Below, one piece after another: positions 17,977 through 27,630 of a DNA stretch of 64,000 nt. The position numbers and the translations under genes are program-made. The stretch is from Candidatus Aramenus sp. CH1 (GTDB lineage Archaea > Thermoproteota > Thermoprotei_A > Sulfolobales > Sulfolobaceae). The DNA lies in NCBI GenBank assembly GCA_022678445.1, contig JALBWU010000006.1, forward strand, positions 124,001 to 188,000, read 5' to 3'. The notes beneath the pieces were generated by a model. It was not told the origin of the DNA. It did not search any database and saw nothing but the letters and a program-made list of their open reading frames with translations. How positions within the stretch are numbered: the first letter of the stretch is position 1; every line of letters begins with the position of its first letter.

Positions 17977-19015
17977 AGCAACTACGCTCTTCGACCTGCA
18001 TCCGAAAACTGAACTAAGATCCAGTTCCTAAAGGCCACTTGTTGGGTAATTACTCTACCTCCTTTTCTCTCCCGAACAGCTCCAATAGTGAGTGGGCAAA
18101 GGAGTATATAGGGAAGACGAGCGTTATGAGGGTAGCCATAAACGAGTTGGGAAAGAGGGGGATTGAGGGAGTCTACCTAAACTTGGGGGGTTAAGACCCT
18201 TAAGGGGTTGTTGTCCCTCCTTGTCTCGGAGATGAACAGGGGGAACTTGCTCAAGCAGTTGGGCATAAGCGTCGAAATCAACCTGGGCCCCTTCAGTGTG
18301 GAGGTAAAGAAGGGGAGCAGGTCGAGCGTCAAGAGGGGACTGATCGAGCTGCTCCTGTCTATAAACCGCGACGTAGTAATAGGGCTTGACGAAGTCCAAG
18401 AGCTCTTGTCCGTCACTGGGCAACTGCTGGAGGTATTGGGCAACGTCTTCGCAAGCAACCCAAAGGTGAGGTTCATGTTCTCTGGCTCTTACGTGGGTCT
18501 AGTCAAGGCCTTGCTTAACCCAAGGGAGGGATCCCCTTTGGTCGCCAGACCTCCTGTGGAGGTAAAGCTTAGGCCTTTCGATAGGAAGGACGCAGTGGAG
18601 TTCCTAAAGAAGGGCATGGAGGAGTTAAAGGCGGAATTCGACGACAGCAGGGCAGGTAGTGAACAGGTTGGACGGCGTAGTCTGTTGGCTGACCTTTTTC
18701 GGCAACTACTACGCGGTGAGGAGTCTCTAAGGGTCGCCGTAGAGGAGGGCAAGAAGGTGATGCTCGAGGAGCTAAACCACTTCCTCGAGGGCAGGGACAG
18801 AAAGCTCTACTTGGCCACACTGTCGTCAATAAAGGTGGATAGGAGGTGGAAGGACGGAAAGTTTGCCCTAGAAGTCAAGGAGGAAGGTGGACGACAAGGA
18901 GTTCAACTTAGTACTTGAGGCCCTTGTGAACTATAACTTAGTTGAGAGAGCAAGTGAGGGAGAGTACGTTATAGCTGAACCCCACTTGAAGGAGATGGAC
19001 TTCGACAAGCTGTGA
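17977..19015 (+). pseudogene. Archaeal ATPase (ATPase_2 family), decayed
   Basis: Closely related to the ATPase at 59546-60583. It begins LFDLHPKTEL, but the sequence is damaged before the P-loop: only GKTSVMRVAINELGKRGI remains of the Walker A region at about 18100-18160. The middle is well kept: VVIGLDEVQELLSVTGQLLE (Walker B), FMFSGSYVGLVKALLN (sensor) and VKLRPFDRKDAVEFLKKGME. Further shifts near 18655 and 18890 break the C-terminal winged helix, which ends MDFDKL at 19015. At least three lesions make it a true pseudogene. It is GC-richer than the 60-kb copy, so the two come from different backgrounds. Confidence 0.8.
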
Positions 19016-19066
19016 ACTTCCGCGCCCCGACAGCGAGACTGACAAGTTTTTAGCGAGATAGGCTTG

Positions 19067-19107
19067 CTGACTTCCTCCTCGCCCTAAATAGTGAGGTTTG
19101 TCTTCTT
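19067..19107 (-). mobile_element. Second minimal IS605 end-to-end scar
   Basis: Read on the minus strand: AAGAAGACAAACCTC (left end), eight A/T-rich bases, then GGGCGAGGAGGAAGTCAG (right end). It is 41 bp in all and has the same design as the scar at 17304. It lies at the 3' end of the thermopsin remnant, which it probably truncated. Confidence 0.65.
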
Positions 19108-19139
19108 ATTTATCACCGGCTCGCTGAGGGAGTTTGTGG

Positions 19140-19762
19140 TCACGTTGACCAAGAGGTATATTGTGGTGGGGTAAAAGATAACAGTGGGGCTACCGGGTAG
19201 CCCAATGCAGTATAGGCGTAGTACGGGACGCCGTGATACACGTATATACCTCCGTTGCTTTGCAGTGAGGTAACGTTAGCGTTGGGGGCGGAGAAGTTCC
19301 ATATGTTTTCAAAGCACAATGTTGTTTTCAAAGCACACATTGGACGTTAACGTGTTGTAAAACATAACGTCTTGGACCCATAGGTCGTACTCGTGATTCC
19401 CCACTACGTAGTGCAGGTTCACGTTGAGCTGGAATGACATAGACCACGGGGCGTTCGTGGAAGAGAGGGAGACGTCATTGTACAACAAGATCGCCCCCAT
19501 CCACTGGGTGGTCTCCCTGACGTAGGGCCCTTTGGGTCCCACGCCGTAGTCAGCTATCCCCATTAGGGCCGGCTCTGATGAGAGGAAGGCATAGGGGTTG
19601 ACGCCAAACGGCGAAAGGGTCCAGCTCAAGGTAGCGTTGGCCCTTGCTGGTACGCTGACCAGCTTAGGCGGTGCGTATAAGTGGGAGTTTACGTAAGGGT
19701 GTGCCTGGATGGTAGACGAGCGTAGCTAGCAGGAAAAGCACTTCTAGGCTCCGAACTCTCAT
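19140..19762 (-). pseudogene. Thermopsin (acid protease, peptidase family A5) remnant
   Basis: Thermopsins are secreted acid proteases of Sulfolobales. A signal-peptide start MRVRSLEVLFLLATLVY at 19762 is followed by a frameshift, then FGVNPYAFLSSEPALMGIAD, YVRETTQWMGAILLY, FQLNVNLHYVVGNHEYDLW, QDVMFYNTLTSNVCFEN and IWNFSAPNANVTSLQ, the order found at the N-terminus of the family. A 15-bp segment is repeated with period 19 bp at 19304-19337, duplicating part of FEN and shifting the frame. The C-terminal half is missing. Asn-X-Ser/Thr sequons fit a secreted protein. Confidence 0.75.
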
Positions 19763-19801
19763 GGTAAATGTTACGAAAATTTTCTATATAAGCTTTTGAT
19801 G

Positions 19802-20419
19802 TCAAGTCCACTCGGTCAGCGGTACGAGTCCCTCCCTCTGTCTCCTGGCCTTGAGGGCCCTTAGCTTGTTGTAGGCGTCCAAGAGCTGAAGTAGACTTCC
19901 AGGGCTCTCCGAGGCCCCTCCCAAGCACTCCTCCACCTCCCTGAGGGCTTTACAGGAGGCCTTTAAGAACTCCAGGTAGTCCTCGGCGGTGAGGTTCTTA
20001 GACTTGCCTAGGTAGAGCTCGGCCACCTGCGAGTCCCACGGCAGGAAAAGGGAGGGGTTGAGCAAGTAGAGGAGGACAGAGGCAATGGCAGGGCCCACGC
20101 CCTTTACCCTGTCCAACGCTTCATACGCCTCTCTAATCTCCCTTCCGTGTGTATCAAGGCCCTCTTGGCAAAGCTCCTTCAAGGTCATGGACGCGACCCC
20201 CCTTAGAGCAGACGCAGCCTCCGCTAACCCCTTTGCCAGCTCACCGTCGTCCACCTTCCACGCACTAAGGATCCCCACGGACGCAAGGGCCTCCTTCACC
20301 TTCCCTGGGGAGTCCTGGGAGACGATGATACGGCGGGGTAAGGGGTGGGAGAGGAGATCCCTCAACTCCCCGCAGTCAGTCTTGTGAGCCTCCATAACAT
20401 CTCTTCGACAAAATGGCAT
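19802..20419 (-). CDS. Helix-hairpin-helix protein, DNA-glycosylase-like
   Basis: 205 aa, or 197 aa from the ATG at 20395. The central segment LDRVKGVGPAIASVLLYLLN is a helix-hairpin-helix DNA-binding motif, followed by PSLFLPWDSQVAELYLG; an Asp after the HhH is the position of the catalytic Asp in HhH-GPD glycosylases (about residue 128). Flanking helices are compatible with that superfamily, but the protein is short and I cannot name a subfamily. It lies between two pieces of secreted-protein genes on the same strand and is GC-rich like them. It may act in base-excision repair. Confidence 0.55.
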   Translation of the reverse strand: MPFCRRDVMEAHKTDCGELRDLLSHPLPRRIIVSQDSPGKVKEALASVGILSAWKVDDGELAKGLAEAASALRGVASMTLKELCQEGLDTHGREIREAYEALDRVKGVGPAIASVLLYLLNPSLFLPWDSQVAELYLGKSKNLTAEDYLEFLKASCKALREVEECLGGASESPGSLLQLLDAYNKLRALKARRQREGLVPLTEWT

Positions 20420-20548
20420 AAACGCCTTTCGGTGAACGTCTAGGACGGACGCGTAAGAGTTTGAGGGCTAGGCGTGCAGGACGCGGTCAAAACGGAGGAC
20501 AACGGTAATTAAAAGTGGATCTCCCTTCGGGATGGATACCTCCACCTC

Positions 20549-21679
20549 TTACGTCAAGGCTCGCATGTAGTTGGACCTCACTAAGAGCACTACTACCACG
20601 ACCACTACCGCTATTAGCACTAGGGCTATTACCGTATCCACTAAGTAGGGCGGGAGAGAACTTGAGCCTTGTGACGGGGGAGCGCTGAGGTAGACCGTAG
20701 TGGTAAGCACTGCGTATCCACCAATCACCGTGGTGGTGTAGGTGACGGTGGTGGTCACTGTGGTTGTGCTGGTCACAGTAGCGGTGCTGGTGACAGTGCT
20801 CAACGAGGTAGAGGGTGACGAGAGGGGGCCTATGGAGGCTACCTCCCACGAGAGCACTGACCAGTCGCCAGTCCCGTCTGCCGTGACCCCCTCCACCGCT
20901 GTCCAGTACTCTCCGAGGCAGGGTAGAAGCCCAGGGAGCAGTTAGAGGTCTCCTTCCCCGTGGCTTAGCCACAACCTGGGCCAGCCCGTCGCTGAAGTAC
21001 TCCACCGTGAACGACACCGCGTCGGCTGGGCTGGGGTGGAAGGTGGGGCCCACGTAGAGCTGGGTCACGTTTGGCGGTTCGTTAGGAGACGTGAAGTCGA
21101 CGAAGTACAAGTACATCCCGAAGGCGAGGTCGAACTCGAATGATAGGGCGTAGAGGAGTACGGGAAGAGGAACTCCCCTCCCACCCCTGGGCGGTAGAGC
21201 TGGCCGATCTGTGGGTACTGGTTCTGCCCCGCCTGGACTCCGGCATCCAGTAGGGGACGTGGTTGGAGTAGGGATAGTTGCTGGACTCCGTGAGGAACAT
21301 GACGATTGCCCAGCCGTCCGCCAGGAGGTACTGTGTGCCGTTAGTGTAGGTCCCGACAACGCTCACGTACGTGCCTATCCCGTTGCACTTGAGGCCGTAG
21401 GCCATTGCCAGCCTAGAGACGTGGAGGACGCTAGGGACGAGGACTAGGGCTGGGGTGTCGTTGAGTAGGCTTGGTGAGATGTAGGGGAAGTGTCATTGGG
21501 GCGTGGTCGTACTGCCCTTGGAAGAGGAGGGAGGACATGATGACGCCGTGTGGGGAGGCTTGGAAGAGGACGTGGACGTCGCTGAGGGGGGCGCCAGTAT
21601 GGTTGGAGGCGTTTGCGGAGTTGACCACTGCGAACATTACTGCTTGGGACAGTAGGAGGGCTGATAAGTAAGAAGACAA
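20549..21679 (-). pseudogene. Secreted, membrane-anchored surface protein, decayed
   Basis: The N-terminal signal MSSYLSALLLSQAVMFAVV at 21679 is followed by extracellular-type sequence in several frames (SDVHVLFQASPHGVIMSSLL, CNGIGTYVSVVGTYTNGTQY, YPYSNHVPYWMP, LYVGPTFHPSPADAVSFTVE). The C-terminal frame contains DWSVLSWEVASIG, a Thr-rich stalk (TVTSTTTVTTTVTYTTTV) and a membrane anchor (VIALVLIAVVVVVVVLLV) before a short basic tail. That design, ectodomain plus Thr-rich stalk plus C-terminal helix, is typical of Sulfolobales surface proteases and S-layer-associated proteins. Several frameshifts make it a pseudogene. The enzyme type is unknown. Confidence 0.6.
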
Positions 21680-23414
21680 ACCTCGCCTGGCGGGGTTAAG
21701 GTTTTAACATGAAAACGATTTCCTTTTATGACGCTTCCTTTGGTGAACTAAAGATGAGGAGCCCGATTACTCCCGCAATACCGGAAGCGTCAAAACCGCA
21801 GTTGTGAGGCTATTTCCTAGTGGGTCAACAGAGGAAATTGAGGAAGTTGGCAGACGTGACTGAAAAGCTGTGGAACGAGACAAACTACGAGAGACAACAA
21901 TTCTTTCAAGAAAAGAATGTCAACTTTAAGGACACTTGGTACAAGTATTATGAAAAGTACAAGAAAGTTCTAGGAGTTAACGTTCAAGCTGTTTTCAGAA
22001 GAACAATGAAGCTTGGTCATCATTCTTCTCGTTACTAAAGCAAAGACATACCATTTGCTAATCACGTTTCACCACCAAGCTATTGGAAGGCGGTAAGAGG
22101 AAATTAATCCTAGTCATTAGGCAAGATCGCTACGAAGTTAACGAAGAAAGGCACGTCATCTCTCTGAAGGATTGGAAAATGGAGATGCCCTTTGAAGGTA
22201 GGTTAAGGTGGTTTGGCGCACAAGGTAGACTGGAGATTCACATTGAAGGTAACAAGTTTTACGCTTGTATTCCAGTCGACGTTAGTAGGACTACTTCTAA
22301 GAAAAGCGGTAAGCCGATGAACTCTCTCGTCGTCCACGGCGAAAGAGAGAAGTTGAGAAGCCTAAAGGCGACAGGATTGCGTCAATTGACCTTGGCCTAA
22401 ACGCGTTGGCTACTGTCGTTGTTGAGAACGTACCATTCTATTTTACCGCGGTTCCATCGTTAAGAGCGATTACTATTTTCAGAAAAAGATTGCTGAACTC
22501 GACAAGTTAAAAAGCGAGGCTGAGAAGGTTCAAGAAGTGAAAGCTAGAGAAGAAGTGCTGAGGGAAAGGGAAAGAGTCACTAAGCTTTACCGTAGGCTTC
22601 TTCATTTACAGAACTTTAGCATCTCATCTTGCTAAGTATTTGTGGAATCTTGGTGTTTCAACAGTGTATTTGGGATATCCATATCTTATCGCTCAAGATA
22701 AGGGTAACAAGTTTACTTCAAATTTGGTCTTATCGCAAGTTGGCGCTATAGCGAACAAACTCCACGAGCACGGCATAAAGACGTTTCTAGTTATTGAGCA
22801 CAATACCTCGCGTTTCTGCGCTTACCATAACGCAAATGTAACGAGAAGGCCTAGGGGAGTCGTAAACTGTCCTCTTGGCCATAAGCTTCACAGCGACGTC
22901 AACGGAGCGTTAAACATTATGAAACTTGGCGTGAAGAAGATTGTTAACGCTTTGGCTCTTTCTTTTCTCTTCACATCACGGAGTAACTCCCATAAAGGGG
23001 AGTAACGCCTTAGACCTAGGCAGAACCCTCGCAGGGCGTATCGCTCAAGATAAGGGTAACAAGTTTACTGTGAACATTTGGTCTTATCATAAGTTAATAA
23101 ACGCGTTAGTGAACAAACTCCACGAGTACGGCGTAAAGACGTACCTAGTGATTGAGTATAATACTTCGCGTTTTTGCGCTTTCCATAACGCAAATGTAAC
23201 GAGAAGGCCTAGGGGAGTCGTAAACTGTCCTCTTGGCCATAAGCTTCACAGCGACGTCAACGGAGCGTTAAACATCGTGAAACTAGGAGTGAAGAAGATT
23301 GTCGACGCTTTGGCTCTTTCTTTTCTCTTCACATCACGGAGTAACTCCCATAAAGGGGAGTAACGCCTTAGACCCTAGCGGAACCCTCGCCCTTTAGGGT
23401 GGGGAGTGGGTCAG
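21670..23414 (+). mobile_element. IS605-type tnpB element, broken, with a duplicated 3' part
   Basis: Left end AAGAAGACAAACCTCGCCTG at 21670; right end GGGTGGGGAGTGGGTCAG at 23414. TnpB is present in pieces: LRKLADVTEKLWNETNYERQ (from 21820), LILVIRQDRYEVNEERH (22100), RuvC SIDLGLNALATVVV (about 22385), LGVSTVYLGYPYLIAQDKGN (22650) and CAYHNANVTRRPRG with DVNGALNI. At about 23038, inside the first right-end hairpin, a second 3' part begins (IAQDKGNKFTVNIWSYHKLI) and repeats the zinc-ribbon and final Asp region before the real right end. There is no tnpA. Several frameshifts make it inactive. Confidence 0.85.
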
Positions 23415-23600
23415 CTATTACTTTCGCAACACTCCTGAGGTAACGTCTTGGACACTACCTTTATAGCCTCCATTTCCTTCCTATGAGCCTTATTCGCCGA
23501 GAACAGCTTCCTCTTATCTTCAGTCTACTGGACGCTCTACGTCTTTGCCGGAGCAGTCTACGTAGAGTACAAGATATCCCACAGGAGGCTTAAGGCATGA

Positions 23601-23831
23601 ATGGTAAGGGCAAGCTGGTTGTCCTCCGTCCTCGTGTGGGTCACGCTGAGCGTCAGTTACCCTATCCTCCTGCTGACATTGGTAGAGCCTTCCATTAGGT
23701 TCCTCTTCCCGGGGCAGAAGCTGGGGTCAATGAAAGAGATTGCGACCTTGGGTAGAAAGGGGGCAAGAAGGAACGTGCTGTTACTCGTGCTCTTGGTTGG
23801 TCTGTCCCTGTTGAGCCATATGTTGCATTGA
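23601..23831 (+). CDS. Small two-helix membrane protein, unknown
   Basis: 76 aa with two hydrophobic segments (SSVLVWVTLSVSYPILLLTL near residues 8-27 and NVLLLVLLVGLSLLSHML near residues 58-75) separated by a basic loop. The preceding stretch 23518-23600 is open in another frame and encodes VYWTLYVFAGAVYVEYKISH with a stop directly before this ATG, so it may be the tail of an upstream membrane subunit. The pair may be the remains of a membrane complex, but no family is recognised. The flanks are IS605 ends. Confidence 0.35.
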   Translation: MVRASWLSSVLVWVTLSVSYPILLLTLVEPSIRFLFPGQKLGSMKEIATLGRKGARRNVLLLVLLVGLSLLSHMLH

Positions 23832-23850
23832 AAGGACGTTAACTAACTTA

Positions 23851-23875
23851 CTTACTCCACGCCCTGCGAGGGTTT
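23851..23875 (-). mobile_element. IS605 right-end remnant
   Basis: On the minus strand AAACCCTCGCAGGGCGTGGA matches the right-end hairpin of the tnpB elements nearby. Nothing else of an element is attached. Confidence 0.55.
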
Positions 23876-24060
23876 CCTTAGAGCAGTTAACAGGCTTTTT
23901 TGTCGCGTATATGGACGCATTTGACGAAAGTGTTTCCGTGAAGAAATCAAGGCTTTACTAAAATCTTGACGAAAACGAAGTGAGACTTGTGTTTAATCAA
24001 GTAACGACGAAAGCTTCACTGGATTATGTTTTAGATGGAAATATTTCTTATCTAGTAGTT

Positions 24061-24077
24061 AACTTTAAATTAAAGTT
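24061..24077 (+). promoter_or_regulatory. Inverted repeat over the peroxiredoxin promoter
   Basis: AACTTTAAATTAAAGTT is a perfect inverted repeat with 8-bp arms around one A. Its left half contains a TATA-box-like TTTAAA, 28 bp before the peroxiredoxin TTG. A regulator bound here would block TBP, which suits a stress-inducible gene. Confidence 0.4.
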
Positions 24078-24104
24078 ATTCTAAGTTATAGACAGGGAAA
24101 AAAC

Positions 24105-24788
24105 TTGGAGCAAGAATTTAGAATACCTCTAATCGGAGAAAAATTCCCTGAATTAGAAGTAGACACAACTCAAGGAAAGATAAAGCTGCCAGACCAATAC
24201 AAGGGAAAATGGTTTGTACTGTTTAGCCATCCAGGAGATTTTACACCAGTGTGCACCACGGAGTTTGTCTCCTTCGCGAAAAAGTACGAAGAATTCAAGC
24301 GTTTAAATACTGAATTAATAGGGCTATCGGTTGACACCACTATTAGCCACATAGAGTGGGTGAATTGGATAGAACAAAACTTGAAAGTGGAAATACCATT
24401 TCCTATAATAGCCGATCCTATGGGCAACGTAGCTAAGAGACTTGGAATGATTCACGCAGAATCTTCAACCTCAACTGTAAGAGCAGTATTTGTTGTTGAC
24501 GACAAATCCACCGTGAGACTAATAATGTATTATCCTCTAGAGCTCGGCAGAAACATTAACGAAATTATTAGGAGCGTTAAAGCGTTGCAGGTAATTGACA
24601 GAACTGGATCTGTAATGCCAGCCAACTGGCCAAAGAACGAAATAATAGGAGATAACGTCCTTAATCCTCCGCCTAGAAACGTAAAAGACGCAAAGTTGAG
24701 ACTGAACCAATTCAAGGGGTTTGCTTGGTGGTTAACTTACAGAGAAGCAGACAAAAAAGACGTTGAGGAAGCTGAAAAATACATTTAA
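24105..24788 (+). CDS. Peroxiredoxin, Prx6/AhpC-like
   Basis: 227 aa thiol peroxidase that reduces H2O2 and organic peroxides. The active-site motif [15 protein letters not shown] contains the peroxidatic Cys at about residue 49, with the catalytic Thr and Pro. The downstream [20 protein letters not shown] and [12 protein letters not shown] are typical of the archaeal Prx6 group that forms decamers or dodecamers. No second Cys is present in the C-terminal region, so it looks 1-Cys. The start is TTG ([16 protein letters not shown]). The gene is monocistronic and undamaged. Confidence 0.93.
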   Translation: MEQEFRIPLIGEKFPELEVDTTQGKIKLPDQYKGKWFVLFSHPGDFTPVCTTEFVSFAKKYEEFKRLNTELIGLSVDTTISHIEWVNWIEQNLKVEIPFPIIADPMGNVAKRLGMIHAESSTSTVRAVFVVDDKSTVRLIMYYPLELGRNINEIIRSVKALQVIDRTGSVMPANWPKNEIIGDNVLNPPPRNVKDAKLRLNQFKGFAWWLTYREADKKDVEEAEKYI

Positions 24789-25035
24789 CTTCCTGAATAA
24801 CTTAAATTAAGAAAAATTTTTAATCTCCATTTAGCTTTTTAATTAACTTGAAACTAACTACTTGTTACTAACTTCCTTCACACATTAAGGGAAAGAAGCA
24901 AGGACTGAATACTTCGACTTTAAGATTTCTGGAGGAAAATTCGTTATGACAATGAACGTGGATCTATTCTGTTTCTTTGATAGATAAGTAGGTCGAGGAA
25001 AAAGATAAAAACTGCTTTTTGAATAAATAACAAAT

Positions 25036-25362
25036 ATGGATAAGTTGTAGCTAGGAGATAAGAAGAGAAAGGTTATTGAGGTTCTGAAAAAAGCAGGTGG
25101 AAAGCTGGATCTCGCAGAGCTTAAGAAAAGAGTCAAGGAACTCATTAAGGATGACTTGGAAGAGATGGCAAAAGAGAAGATTGTGGAGCTGAAACAACAT
25201 GGCTCAGGCTATACTGTTATCCTAATTAAAGAGTAAGAAAGAGACCAAAAGAAGGTAATGGACAGCCTAACAAGAATTGATAAAAAGCTGGACAAGTTAA
25301 CTCAAATTGTGGAGCAAATTATAAGTCCCACGGAAAATAAAGCAACACCTAACTTTGACTAA
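25036..25362 (+). pseudogene. Small winged-helix/coiled-coil protein with two in-frame stops
   Basis: 109 codons from ATG at 25036 to TAA at 25360, with TAG as codon 5 and TAA at codon 67, all in one frame. The translated parts, DKKRKVIEVLKKAGGKLDLA, ELIKDDLEEMAKEKIVELKQ, GSGYTVILIKE, then MDSLTRIDKKLDKLTQIVEQ, fit a small winged helix followed by a short coiled coil. Keeping one frame across two stops argues for recent nonsense mutations rather than indels. The family is not recognised. Confidence 0.5.
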
Positions 25363-25453
25363 GACTACTCTTCCATAACGGGATTGAGACTAGAAGGTGG
25401 AGGGCTAAAAGGTTAGGGATCATCCATTTTAACTTTCTCTCTAGTTATTCCAC

Positions 25454-25810
25454 GTGATTAGGCTAAAGAGGATTTACGACCCGCCTGAAAAGGACGACGG
25501 CGTGAGGGTCCTAGTGGACAGGCTTTGGCCCAGGGGAACAAAGAGGGAGCTCGTAGACCTCTGGCTCAAGGACGTCGCTCCCTCAGACGAGCTGAGGCGC
25601 TGGTTCAACCACGAGCCAGAAAAGTGGGAGGAGTTCAAGAGGAAGTACCACGAGGAGCTCAACAAGAACCCAAAGGTAAAGGTCTTGCTGGAGCTAGTGA
25701 AGAAGTCGGACAACGTGACCCTCCTCTACCCAACCAAGTCCCCCTACAACAACGCCGTTGCCTTGAAAGAGTACCTTGAAAGGTTATTAAACCAAGGAGG
25801 AAAGGAATAA
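25454..25810 (+). CDS. DUF488 family protein
   Basis: 118 aa with the DUF488 hallmarks [11 protein letters not shown] near residue 20, [16 protein letters not shown] near residue 36, a [15 protein letters not shown] segment, and [20 protein letters not shown] near the end. The family is widespread and its biochemical role is unsettled. The start is GTG. Only 3 bp separate it from the next gene, so it is an operon with the HTH_10 regulator. The block 25.4-28.3 kb is visibly GC-richer than its neighbours. Confidence 0.9.
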   Translation: MIRLKRIYDPPEKDDGVRVLVDRLWPRGTKRELVDLWLKDVAPSDELRRWFNHEPEKWEEFKRKYHEELNKNPKVKVLLELVKKSDNVTLLYPTKSPYNNAVALKEYLERLLNQGGKE

Positions 25811-25813
25811 GGG

Positions 25814-26419
25814 ATGAGAGAGCCCATTGAGGCAACCCTTCTTCTGGAGGACCATCCTTGCGAAGTGATGAACACCTTTCAGAGGCTTGAGGTAAAGTCA
25901 AGGATAGAGAACGTTAAGTTGGGGGAAGAGGTTACCGACCACATAGCAGAGCTCAAAGCAAACGACGTGGTCCTGGCGGAGCTGAGGAGGTCTTCTCTAA
26001 AGGTTCTCAGGATGAACAACGAAAAGGTTTGGATAAGGACTAAGGGGTGTGCAGTGTGCAGGTTACTCTACCACAATGACGTCATAGTGGAGAGGGTGAA
26101 AGTGGTGGGGGACAGGAAGGTGATGTACAAGGTCATGTTGCCAGGGATCCCTTCCCTCAAGACATTTCTTGGGGAGCTCAACAGGGTGGGAGTAAAGGTC
26201 ACAGTCCTAGAGATTTCGGAGGTGGGAAGCGAGAAGCCCACCAAGAGGCAAATGGAGATCCTCAAGCTGGCTTACAAGTTGGGCTACTTCGACGTAGATA
26301 GGGGAATCTCCCTCAAGGAGCTAGCGAAAAAACTAGGCGTGAGTCCCCCCTCCCTTGAGGAGGTCCTTAGGAGGGCGTTGAAGAAGACGGTGAAGTATTA
26401 CTTGGAAAAGAAGGGGTGA
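25814..26419 (+). CDS. HTH_10 (bacterio-opsin activator type) regulator
   Basis: 201 aa. The C-terminal HTH_10 domain is PTKRQMEILKLAYKLGYFDV, then SLKELAKKLGVSPPSLEEVL and RRALKKTVKYYLEK. The N-terminal sensor half contains CAVCRLLYHND, a Cys pair that could bind metal or sense redox state. It directly follows the DUF488 gene and precedes an unknown gene by 40 bp, so it may control this small operon. Confidence 0.88.
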   Translation: MREPIEATLLLEDHPCEVMNTFQRLEVKSRIENVKLGEEVTDHIAELKANDVVLAELRRSSLKVLRMNNEKVWIRTKGCAVCRLLYHNDVIVERVKVVGDRKVMYKVMLPGIPSLKTFLGELNRVGVKVTVLEISEVGSEKPTKRQMEILKLAYKLGYFDVDRGISLKELAKKLGVSPPSLEEVLRRALKKTVKYYLEKKG

Positions 26420-26459
26420 GCACAAAACCCCTTTTAAGCGCGTCTGTATAGGTAAATGT

Positions 26460-26879
26460 GTGAAAGTAGTCTTAGTCGGGCTTACCAGGGAAGGGAAAGT
26501 TGTGGAGAAGGTCTTCTTGACTGAGAGAGGGTTAGTTGATGTACAGAAGGGCGAGGGCTTCATTTCAATCTCCTTGGAGGGACTGAACTGCGTGGAAAGG
26601 CAAGGGGTAACCCTCGTGAACGGGGAGGAGGCCGATGCTAAGTGCGTGGACGTGGTAAAGGAGAAGGTTAAATGTGTTGATGAACTCCTTAAGGGGTTAG
26701 ACGCGTGCAGTAGAGAGGACCTTGTTGATCAAGTGAGGTTGCTTGACGAGAAGGTGAAGTACGTGGTCTACGTAGTCCAAGAGGACGAGGTAATACCCTT
26801 CACCGGGGACCACGAGATAGACTCCCTAGCTTTCAGGGTAGTGGAGGAGTACAAGAGGAAGTACAGGCGGGTTCAATAA
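26460..26879 (+). CDS. Unknown protein in the DUF488-HTH operon
   Basis: 139 aa from GTG. The N-terminal half is beta-rich (KVVLVGLTREGKVVEKVFLT, FISISLEGLNCVERQGVTLV); the C-terminal half is helical and ends RVVEEYKRKYRRVQ. Four Cys residues (NCVE, KCVD, KCVD, ACSR) are spaced through the middle and could bind metal or respond to redox state. No family is recognised. It probably belongs to the same transcription unit as the regulator before it. Confidence 0.6.
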   Translation: MKVVLVGLTREGKVVEKVFLTERGLVDVQKGEGFISISLEGLNCVERQGVTLVNGEEADAKCVDVVKEKVKCVDELLKGLDACSREDLVDQVRLLDEKVKYVVYVVQEDEVIPFTGDHEIDSLAFRVVEEYKRKYRRVQ

Positions 26880-26928
26880 TAGGTTGAGCTAATGCTCTGG
26901 TTTCGTACTCGGTAAGCTTGGACCAGAT

Positions 26929-27378
26929 TTACCACTTGGCGTACCTTAGCCACTTACCGTTGAATGTTAACAACATCCTGTCGTTACCGTGCTCGTCCTT
27001 CACCTTGTCCACGTGGATAGTGACGTCGATCATGCTCATTATCCCGTCCCCGAACATCTCGTGAGCCACGTCCTTGATAGCAGGGCCGTAGAGCAACACT
27101 GCCTCGTAGAGCCTGTAGATGAAGGGGTCCGTCGGTGGCCACGGCTGAGCTGGAGTCCTCATAGGTACCTCCATCAAGATCCCCTTGTACTCAGGAGGGA
27201 GCTCAAGGATCTTCACCAGCTTCTCCGCCTCCTCCTCTTTTGCTTGACCATAACCGTAGAGCAACATGGCCACGTAAACCGGATCTCTACCGAGGGCCTT
27301 CCCAAGCTCCTCCCAAGTTAGCTTCTTCTCCCTCTTCCTCTCCAACATGAGTTCCCTTGCCTTTGACTTGTCCAACAT
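26929..27378 (-). CDS. cynS: Cyanate hydratase (cyanase)
   Basis: 149 aa. Cyanase converts cyanate and bicarbonate to ammonia and CO2, detoxifying cyanate and supplying nitrogen. The N-terminal HTH-like helix bundle (KKLTWEELGKALGRDPVYVA) is followed by the catalytic domain: DPFIYRLYEAVLLYG supplies the conserved Arg and Glu, and FGDGIMSMIDVTI the conserved Ser. Full length with all three catalytic residues. No cynT (carbonic anhydrase) or transporter is adjacent. Confidence 0.95.
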   Translation of the reverse strand: MLDKSKARELMLERKREKKLTWEELGKALGRDPVYVAMLLYGYGQAKEEEAEKLVKILELPPEYKGILMEVPMRTPAQPWPPTDPFIYRLYEAVLLYGPAIKDVAHEMFGDGIMSMIDVTIHVDKVKDEHGNDRMLLTFNGKWLRYAKW

Positions 27379-27630
27379 GGCTATTAATATTCTTACCTTG
27401 AATTAATAAACTTGAAGTTAGCCGAGAGAAAGTGGGACAGTAAAATCCCTTTTAAATTGAGGGTATGACTGTTGCGACAAAAGTGAAAAGAGTGCAGTAC
27501 TTCGCTGGCCAAATTTGGAACTAGGAGGAGACAGCCCAGTACTCCGCTTTAACTCCTTTTACTTAACTACGCGGGATCGGGAGGGCTCCTATCTAGAAAC
27601 GCTTAAAACGCAAGGGGAGAAACTCTTTGT

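Noticed and set aside
20742-20945. Val/Thr-rich frame on the + strand.
   Set aside because: It is the antisense of the Thr-rich stalk of the surface-protein pseudogene on the minus strand.
25374-25400. AACGGGATTGAGACTAGAAG looked like a possible CRISPR repeat edge.
   Set aside because: It occurs once, with no second copy at spacer distance.
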